From Prevotellaceae bacterium UBA1726 (GTDB taxonomy: Bacteria; Bacteroidota; Bacteroidia; Bacteroidales; Bacteroidaceae): a stretch of DNA of 28,330 nt. The notes under the pieces are model-generated. The model was not told the DNA's origin. It did no database searches and saw only the letters and a list, made by a program, of their open reading frames with translations. Positions 23,938-28,330 of this stretch are shown here, piece by piece (position 1 is the stretch's first letter; every line of letters starts with the position of its first letter). Made by a program: the position numbers and the translations under genes. Where the stretch lies: the NCBI GenBank assembly GCA_002316005.1, contig DCIM01000075.1, positions 1 to 28,330 on the forward strand, in the 5' to 3' direction.

Positions 23938-24978
23938 TTATTCAACAACTTTACTCATATTAAACTCAGAAATCTTTCCATTAGGATTGACCTTCGCCTT
24001 GATTCGGAATTTGTTTTCGGTAGTACCGGTAGCCTTCTGCACATCTTGTGTGGCAGAGAATGTCACATAGAACTCATACTCACCATTGCCCACCTCTTTC
24101 TTCTCAATCTTGTAGTCGTCAATGATGTGCCAGTTGAGGTTCATCACATCTTCTTTCCAGAGTTTCTTCATGAAGCGGATGACATCACTCTTATCAGCGT
24201 CAGTCTTTCCGAGGAATGTTGATAGGAGAGAGTTTACCGTTGTAGTAAGGCGGTTCTCGTCCTTCGCGTTCACACTTTGGAAGAATGTCTTGAAGATGGT
24301 GCTGATCATCTGTCGTTCTTCTGGCTGAACGATCATTGCACTCAAAACCTTTATCAGTTCGTTGGCATCGTTCACGAAGTCGCCATTTGGATGACCTTCG
24401 AGGTATGATTTCAAAGCATCTGTAGTATTGGCATCCTTTGCCGAAGCCCAGTCAATGGAGTCAATCATCTCAACTGCAGTCTGTGCATGCTTCGTACCTG
24501 GATATGTGTCAGCGTAATGCTGAAGAGCCGCACGCGAATTGCTTATGACGGCATCATTCCAATCGCGTTCAACCTTGTTCAATGCCGACAGATGAGCCTG
24601 AATAGAATCACGATATTCACGAGGTGCATCACGATATGTATCGAGGTATCCCTGCAATATGTTTGGGTCGTGACTCTTCATCGCTAATTCGTACTGTGCC
24701 CTCTGTTCTTCTGTTTTTGCCTTGTAGTAGAAATAGAAAACCACTCCACATACAGCAATGGCGAACAGAAGTGAGAACAGTAGAACTTCCCAATGACTGC
24801 TCTTCTTCTGTGGTTGCTGAGCAGGAACATTTGCTTGCGACCTTGTAGGCAACTGACCATTCTGGCCGTATGTATTGTGCTGAGCAGTATAATGACCAGC
24901 TATCGGATAACCGCAATTAGGACAGACAGGAGCTTTGTCGCTTACCTCTCTACCGCACTCAGGACATTTTATCAACAT
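23938..24978 (-). CDS. Zinc-ribbon, membrane-anchored protein of unknown function
   Basis: 346 residues. A zinc ribbon at the N-terminus (C5-x2-C8, C19-x2-C22, KCPECGREVSDKAPVCPNCGYPI), a Gln/Asn/Ser/Pro-rich linker (30-60), one membrane helix (about 63-85), then a large domain. Residues about 86-210 contain repeated helical segments of the kind YLDTYRDAPREYRDSI, HYADTYPGTKHAQTAV and YLEGHPNGDFVNDA, resembling tetratricopeptide-type outer-membrane-assembly repeats. The end (about 225-346) resembles an NTF2/DUF4878-like domain. The topology puts the zinc ribbon in the cytosol and the rest in the periplasm. It is 3 nt before rlmD. Function not recognised. Confidence 0.8.
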   Translation of the reverse strand: MLIKCPECGREVSDKAPVCPNCGYPIAGHYTAQHNTYGQNGQLPTRSQANVPAQQPQKKSSHWEVLLFSLLFAIAVCGVVFYFYYKAKTEEQRAQYELAMKSHDPNILQGYLDTYRDAPREYRDSIQAHLSALNKVERDWNDAVISNSRAALQHYADTYPGTKHAQTAVEMIDSIDWASAKDANTTDALKSYLEGHPNGDFVNDANELIKVLSAMIVQPEERQMISTIFKTFFQSVNAKDENRLTTTVNSLLSTFLGKTDADKSDVIRFMKKLWKEDVMNLNWHIIDDYKIEKKEVGNGEYEFYVTFSATQDVQKATGTTENKFRIKAKVNPNGKISEFNMSKVVE

Positions 24979-25005
24979 ATTCTTCTTTTTATCTTAATTA
25001 TTATC

Positions 25006-25047
25006 CTAACTCCCTTCCCTTTAGGGAGGGGCTGGGGGTAGGCTACC
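25006..25047. repeat. G/C-rich hairpin, REP-like, after the lysozyme gene
   Basis: CCCTTCCC (25012-25019) pairs, with one G-U, with GGGAGGGG (25024-25031) over loop TTTA. It is followed by GGTAG-G-CTACC (25037-25047), which overlaps the lysozyme stop codon. G/C composition contrasts with the AT-rich surroundings. I recall very similar intergenic sequences in other Bacteroidetes genomes, which is why I call it REP-like; only one copy is in this window. It may also weaken transcription from lysozyme into the next gene. Confidence 0.55.
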
Positions 25048-25759
25048 TTTTTCTGTTAGACCGTCTGAACCTTATCTCTCGCAAACCGTGATTGCCCATG
25101 AAGCGACTCTTGTCTACATTGCCTTTCACTCCGTTGATGCGACCTTTTCCTGTGTATTGCCACATAGTGATGTCGCGTCCGTCGATGAGAACTGGTTCAC
25201 GTTCAGTATATTGTGCAATCATTATCTTATAGTCGTCAATAAGTCCACCACTCAGGTAATGATCGTAGAAGTTTGCTCCTGTGTAGAGAATCGGTTTCTG
25301 ATGATAGTATTCTTCAACGAGATTGAGGAATGTCATCAACGAGTCGATGAAAACCGAGTCCTGCAAGCCCGATTTTGTCTCAATGTCAATCATCGGAATG
25401 ATATCCTGGTCGTCGGGACGGCATTGAGCCGTGAAGTTTGCAAGTTGCAGATGGAGTGGGGTCTTAGGGCGGAAGAAATGGTAGGAACCCACCTTCAAAC
25501 CGTTCGCCTTAGCCAATCGTATGTTATCCGCGTATTTGTTGTCTATGTTGTCGCCACCCTCAGTTGCCTTCAGGTAGACATAAGCCATCTTCTGGTTGTT
25601 TCCCACAGCCTCCCAGAACACCTCACCTTGATAGTGGCTGAGGTCAATGCCGTGGATATGCTTGCAAGTATCCTCACATTGCTCGTAAAGCCAACTGTCC
25701 TGTGCGAACGCCGGAACGGCAAGAATGAGGAGAGATATTATTGTGAGTATTCTATTCAT
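25043..25759 (-). CDS. Secreted GH25 lysozyme (muramidase)
   Basis: 238 residues with a signal peptide (1-19, cleavage after AFA). GH25 enzymes cut the beta-1,4 bond between N-acetylmuramic acid and N-acetylglucosamine in peptidoglycan. Family motifs: GIDLSHYQG (37-45, D39), YLKATEG (62-68), GSYHFFRP (91-98), the catalytic pair MIDIE (D125, E127) and the late ITMWQYTGKG. A TTG seven bases upstream is in frame, but it lies inside the -7 promoter box, so I take the ATG at 25759 as the start. The basic C-terminal tail (RFRRSNRKR) is unusual and could bind anionic polymers. The next gene begins 64 nt downstream. Confidence 0.93.
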   Translation of the reverse strand: MNRILTIISLLILAVPAFAQDSWLYEQCEDTCKHIHGIDLSHYQGEVFWEAVGNNQKMAYVYLKATEGGDNIDNKYADNIRLAKANGLKVGSYHFFRPKTPLHLQLANFTAQCRPDDQDIIPMIDIETKSGLQDSVFIDSLMTFLNLVEEYYHQKPILYTGANFYDHYLSGGLIDDYKIMIAQYTEREPVLIDGRDITMWQYTGKGRINGVKGNVDKSRFMGNHGLREIRFRRSNRKR

Positions 25760-25765
25760 ATTTTG

Positions 25766-25797
25766 CAAAGTTACGAAAAAAATCGTGTTTATCGAAC
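25766..25797 (-). promoter_or_regulatory. Lysozyme promoter, very close to the start codon
   Basis: On the minus strand TAACTTTG (25773 to 25766) is an exact -7 box; the -33 position (25797 to 25794) reads GTTC, a poor match. Only 6 nt separate the -7 box from the ATG at 25759, so transcription would begin at or within a few bases of that ATG. Confidence 0.6.
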
Positions 25798-25801
25798 TTT
25801 T

Positions 25802-25827
25802 AGTAAGTAATTTATAAATTATTTACT
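25802..25827. promoter_or_regulatory. 26-bp near-palindrome, candidate operator of the lysozyme gene
   Basis: Arms AGTAAGTAATTTA and TAAATTATTTACT are complementary over 13 bp with one mismatch and no spacer. The site lies just upstream of the -33 position, the same relative place as the cstA palindrome, though the sequences differ. Confidence 0.4.
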
Positions 25828-25886
25828 ATTGTCTTGTGGTTACCGCGTTACATTTTGCTATTTTTTTATGCTAAAGGAGTCAAAAT

Positions 25887-25926
25887 TCATTTCAGTTAAA
25901 TCACCTCGTCATTTAAGTGGAATGAC
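25887..25926 (-). repeat. Inverted copy of the 22-bp palindromic repeat
   Basis: Read on the minus strand: a unit starting GTCATTCCACTTAAATGACG (26-25907) followed 22 bp later by a degenerate second unit ending ACTGAAATGA. The first 16 bases equal the third unit of the array at 4739-4754. It is the same repeat family, about 21 kb away and in the opposite orientation. Confidence 0.8.
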
Positions 25927-25947
25927 AAAGAGGTTCTTTACTGATTG

Positions 25948-25979
25948 CAAAGTTACGACTATTTTTTGATACCTGCAAT
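25948..25979 (-). promoter_or_regulatory. Second minus-strand promoter candidate
   Basis: ATTG (25979 to 25976), 20 nt, TAACTTTG (25955 to 25948). It points toward the lysozyme gene from about 190 bp away and would transcribe the inverted 22-bp repeat. There is no ORF directly after it, so it could be a distal lysozyme promoter or that of a short RNA. Confidence 0.5.
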
Positions 25980-25984
25980 AGTTG

Positions 25985-26028
25985 TCCCGCGGCTTGAAAC
26001 GTGTTTTCCCACGGTTTGTGATTTGTCT
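25985..26028. repeat. Degenerate direct repeat with 22-bp period
   Basis: TCCCGCGGCTTG at 25985 and TCCCACGGTTTG at 26007 are exactly 22 bp apart and differ at two of 12 positions; the remaining ten positions of each unit are looser. The period equals that of the GTCATT repeats, but the sequence is unrelated. Confidence 0.45.
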
Positions 26029-26045
26029 CTGTAAAAAGAGAAAAA

Positions 26046-26277
26046 GTAAAAAAGGTAAAGAGTAAAGAGTAAAGTCGATGGAATTGCAAAAGTGCAAATC
26101 ATTCCTTAGTTCTTCTCACCTTAATAATTAGTATTTATTATTAGTATTATATAGTATTATATTATTATATTAATAATCGCGCGCGATATATATAAATATA
26201 TATCGTTCTTTACTATTCATTACAATTATCCTATGTGCAAAGTCAGTTTGCTTCGAGTTTACTCTTTACCTTTTTAC
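26046..26277. repeat. Inverted repeat of about 20 bp around an AT-rich core (MITE-like)
   Basis: Left arm GTAAAAAAGGTAAAGAGTAA (26046-26065) and the complement of 26258-26277, GTAAAAAGGTAAAGAGTAAA, match except for one A in the A-run. The core holds TTA/ATT microsatellite-like sequence and a 22-bp palindrome (26184-26205: CGATATATAT, AA, ATATATATCG). Total about 232 bp. The right arm ends 4 bp from the stop codon of the 246-aa gene. No transposase and no clear target duplication. Confidence 0.5.
26184..26205. terminator. AT hairpin, possible terminator after the nhaC operon
   Basis: Perfect 10-bp arms CGATATATAT / ATATATATCG with a 2-bp centre, flanked by GCGCG on the left. It lies about 80 bp beyond the last gene of the nhaC transcript. 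It has no proper U-run on the minus strand, so the terminator role is weakly supported. Confidence 0.3.
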
Positions 26278-26281
26278 CTTT

Positions 26282-27022
26282 TTATTCCTCAATAGTGTCG
26301 AGGCGGGTCTTAAGACGGCCAATGAGGATGCTGGCGTTTTCGAGAGGTGCATATTCAAAATAGGTGATTCCACGGTTGTGTTTCTCTGCCTTGCGTTCCA
26401 TGATGCATTGGCGCATGACAAGGGCAGCCTTCTGGTCAACCTTCTTGACAAATGGCACTTCCTCTGCTTTGAAGGCAAAGTTGGTGATAAGAATACTACC
26501 CACTAACTGTGCCACTTTAAGCATCTGCATCTCCTTGAGCCACTTGTCGACTTTGGCATAATCCACCTTCTCGCCCTTAATGCGGATATAGTTTCCCAAC
26601 TGAATTATGAGTCGGGTAGAGGTTCCGTTATTAAGCATGGCCTGACAGTTGGCAATGATGATATTGAAGAGGTCGAGCGACTCCTTTGAATAATCCTCTG
26701 CCTTGCGCTCAAGAGTGTGAATCTTTGTCAGTTTCTTGTTCAGAATCGAACTGGTCATTTCCAGATGAATACTCTCGCCCGAAGCCTCGCTTGCCAGTTT
26801 ATGAACCTTCTCGCGAAGTGCCTGTGGCATATTGAAAGTATTCTCGTATTGCTGATTCTTTATCGCACGCGAAGCCACAGAGATGACATCCTGTGTCTCA
26901 ACAATCTCAATGAGACGGTTCCATTTGAATGCCGACATAGGCTCAAGTTCCACATATTCGTTGAGGGCACCCGAGCGCATCATCTTGAAGAAGTTGCGTG
27001 TTATGATATCAATATTTGCCAT
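26282..27022 (-). CDS. Conserved-looking protein of unknown function
   Basis: 246 residues from the ATG at 27022; a start 24 codons upstream would overlap nhaC by 47 nt and adds nothing protein-like. Predicted soluble and largely helical. The N-terminal segment TRNFFKMMRSGALNE...EPMSAFKWNRLIEIVETQDVI (8 to about 47) looks like a conserved motif I associate with unnamed Bacteroidales proteins, some perhaps related to nucleotidyltransferase-like families, but I see no catalytic hG[GS]xxD motif here. Charged helices (KLTKIHTLERKAEDY) may form coiled-coil contacts. It follows nhaC by 25 nt on the same strand. No function is assigned. Confidence 0.75.
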   Translation of the reverse strand: MANIDIITRNFFKMMRSGALNEYVELEPMSAFKWNRLIEIVETQDVISVASRAIKNQQYENTFNMPQALREKVHKLASEASGESIHLEMTSSILNKKLTKIHTLERKAEDYSKESLDLFNIIIANCQAMLNNGTSTRLIIQLGNYIRIKGEKVDYAKVDKWLKEMQMLKVAQLVGSILITNFAFKAEEVPFVKKVDQKAALVMRQCIMERKAEKHNRGITYFEYAPLENASILIGRLKTRLDTIEE

Positions 27023-27047
27023 TGTTTTATGAATGCTTTGCCAGAGG

Positions 27048-28328
27048 TTATGAATATTTCCTTGGATATCTGAACAGGATGGCAGCAAGTGCAAACAATC
27101 CCATTGTCATTGGATAGTAGAGATAAGGAATGATTTCTATAGGGTTCAGTTCTGCCAGTCCTGCTGCTATGAGCATCTGTGCACCATAAGGAATCAAGCC
27201 TTGCATGAAACACGAGAATGTATCGAGGATACTTGCCGCCCTACGAGGGTCGACACCATATTTCTCGGCAATCTGTCGCGAGATATCACCAACGGTCAAG
27301 ATGGCGATTGTGTTGTTAGCTGTACAGATGTCAACCAATGCAACGAGTATGCCCATTGACAACTCTGCACCACGAGCACCATGAATCTTTGCAGTCATTT
27401 TCTCGATGATATAGCGAATACCGCCCGCCTCTGAAATCATTGCCAGCAATCCAGCTGCGAGCATTGTAACAATGATGAGTTCGCTCATGCCAAGAATTCC
27501 TTCGCCCATGGCAGCCATAAGGCTGTAGATGTCGTAACTGCCGTCTATCAATCCGATGATACTGCAAATGACGATACCCAAAGCCAGCACAGCCATCACA
27601 TTCAACCCCACAACTGCTGTGACCAGTACAACGAGATAAGGTAGCACCTTCCAAGGACTGATGTCGTTTGTGGCTTCTGGGGAGGCAATGCTCTGACCTA
27701 TAATAATGTACAGTATGCAGATGACAATTGCTGCAGGTACAACAATAAATACATTCACCTTGAACTTATCGCTCATCTTGCAACCTTGTGTCTTTGTTGC
27801 CATAATCGTTGTGTCGGAGATGAACGACAGGTTGTCGCCAAAGAAAGCACCACCTACCACTACGGCAGTAAGGAATGCCACACTTTCGCCTGTCTGCGAG
27901 GCCAATCCTGCAGCAATAGGAACAAGTGCAACGATAGTACCAACACTTGTACCAATGGAAAGGCTGATGAAGCAAGCGGCAATGAACAATCCCGCCAGAA
28001 TCATGTTACTTGGCAGAATATGCAATGTGGCAGCAACAGTAGCGTCAATGCTTCCCATACCTTTTGCCGATGATGCAAATGCTCCGGCAAGGATGAATAT
28101 CAGGAGCATCATCATTATGTTGCTCGTGCCGGCACCTTTGCAGAATATGTCAACACGCTGTTCGAGTGTGCCGTTTCCTGTAACGATGATTGCATAGATG
28201 CTTGTCACAAGGAATGCGACAGTAATAGGCACCTTGTAGAAATCGCGTGCAATGACGGATGTTACAAGGTAGAGCACAATGAATACAATCAATGGCGAAA
28301 GGGCGATAATTCCTTTTTTATTGTTCAT
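27048..28328 (-). CDS. nhaC: NhaC-family Na+/H+ antiporter
   Basis: 426 residues, about 10-12 membrane helices. Exchanges Na+ and H+ across the inner membrane for pH and sodium homeostasis; some family members instead exchange small organic ions. Family motifs: SLSIGTSVGTIVALVPIA (122-139) and GGAFFGDNLSFISDTTIMAT (159-178), with D165 and D172 as likely ion-site residues. The ATG at 28328 is complete, two bases inside the window edge, so its promoter is not visible. It is the first visible gene of a transcript that includes the 246-aa unknown protein. Confidence 0.9.
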   Translation of the reverse strand: MNNKKGIIALSPLIVFIVLYLVTSVIARDFYKVPITVAFLVTSIYAIIVTGNGTLEQRVDIFCKGAGTSNIMMMLLIFILAGAFASSAKGMGSIDATVAATLHILPSNMILAGLFIAACFISLSIGTSVGTIVALVPIAAGLASQTGESVAFLTAVVVGGAFFGDNLSFISDTTIMATKTQGCKMSDKFKVNVFIVVPAAIVICILYIIIGQSIASPEATNDISPWKVLPYLVVLVTAVVGLNVMAVLALGIVICSIIGLIDGSYDIYSLMAAMGEGILGMSELIIVTMLAAGLLAMISEAGGIRYIIEKMTAKIHGARGAELSMGILVALVDICTANNTIAILTVGDISRQIAEKYGVDPRRAASILDTFSCFMQGLIPYGAQMLIAAGLAELNPIEIIPYLYYPMTMGLFALAAILFRYPRKYS

Positions 28329-28330
28329 TT

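Larger units (their letters stand above)
25760..26281. other. Gene-free AT-rich stretch upstream of the lysozyme gene
   Basis: 522 bp. Contains, left to right, the lysozyme promoter, a 26-bp near-palindrome, an inverted copy of the 22-bp repeat, a second minus-strand promoter candidate, a degenerate pair of 22-bp G/C-richer repeats, and a long inverted repeat enclosing an AT microsatellite-like core. No credible ORF. Confidence 0.85.

Noticed and set aside
25043..25768. TTG start for the lysozyme, three codons upstream
   Set aside because: The TTG is part of the -7 box TAACTTTG, and the ATG at 25759 gives a good signal peptide.
25088..25810. 240-residue open frame antisense to the lysozyme gene
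   Set aside because: It mirrors the GH25 frame, has no recognisable domain, and its end runs through the lysozyme promoter.
25909..26097. 62-residue minus-strand frame upstream of the lysozyme gene
   Set aside because: It spans repeat and promoter sequences, has no conserved-looking segment, and is Phe/Leu-rich as expected from AT-rich DNA.
26282..27094. Longer start for the 246-aa protein
   Set aside because: The added 24 residues are only the other-frame reading of the nhaC 3' end; the ATG at 27022 begins a protein-like sequence.

Overview
The window looks like a chromosomal, housekeeping-rich segment of a Bacteroidales bacterium, most likely Prevotellaceae. Evidence: promoters of the Bacteroidetes type (TTTG, about 20 nt, TAnnTTTG), hardly any Shine-Dalgarno sequences, moderate-to-low G+C, an acyl-ACP thioesterase inside the ilv operon, a GH110 alpha-galactosidase, an L-asparaginase of the cytosolic type and LpxK (a Gram-negative lipid A kinase). 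The genus is an inference from general familiarity, not from a search.

Layout. 1-125: end of a tRNA operon (Asp, then Gly cut by the window edge), minus strand. 194-2916: minus-strand operon recR / small membrane protein / GT2 glycosyltransferase / GNAT acetyltransferase. 3015-4517: cstA-like peptide/pyruvate transporter, with a strong promoter and a 19-bp perfect palindrome upstream. 4518-4971: gene-free, holding that promoter and four 22-bp tandem palindromic repeats. 4972-5044: tRNA-Phe with its own promoter and terminator. 5239-9237: operon sppA-lpxK-thiL (minus). 9426-11407: groES-groL (plus), with a sigma-54-like sequence instead of a standard promoter. 11408-11924: gene-free but busy: groL terminator, a promoter-to-terminator unit of about 140 nt that may be a small RNA or short-peptide transcript, then the ilv promoter. 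11925-18222: operon ilvD-ilvB-ilvN-acyl-ACP thioesterase-ilvC, closed by a terminator. 18324-21348: secreted GH110 alpha-1,3-galactosidase and a secreted retropepsin-like protein. 21436-25759: minus-strand run GH25 lysozyme / zinc-ribbon membrane protein / rlmD / ansA. 25760-26281: gene-free, AT-rich, with repeats. 26282-28328: nhaC antiporter followed by an unrecognised 246-aa protein (minus).

Together the genes cover protein quality control (GroESL, SppA), lipid A and thiamine cofactor synthesis, the common valine/isoleucine pathway, recombination repair, rRNA modification, host- or diet-glycan attack (GH110) and cell-wall lysis (GH25). I found no phage, transposase, CRISPR array or defence island. 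The least ordinary items are an IlvN with an N-terminal CxxCxxCxxC tail of about 95 residues, the RNA unit between groL and ilvD, the 22-bp palindromic repeat family found at two sites 21 kb apart, a retropepsin-like protein with both catalytic motifs altered, and a lysozyme promoter so close to the start codon that the mRNA may be leaderless.
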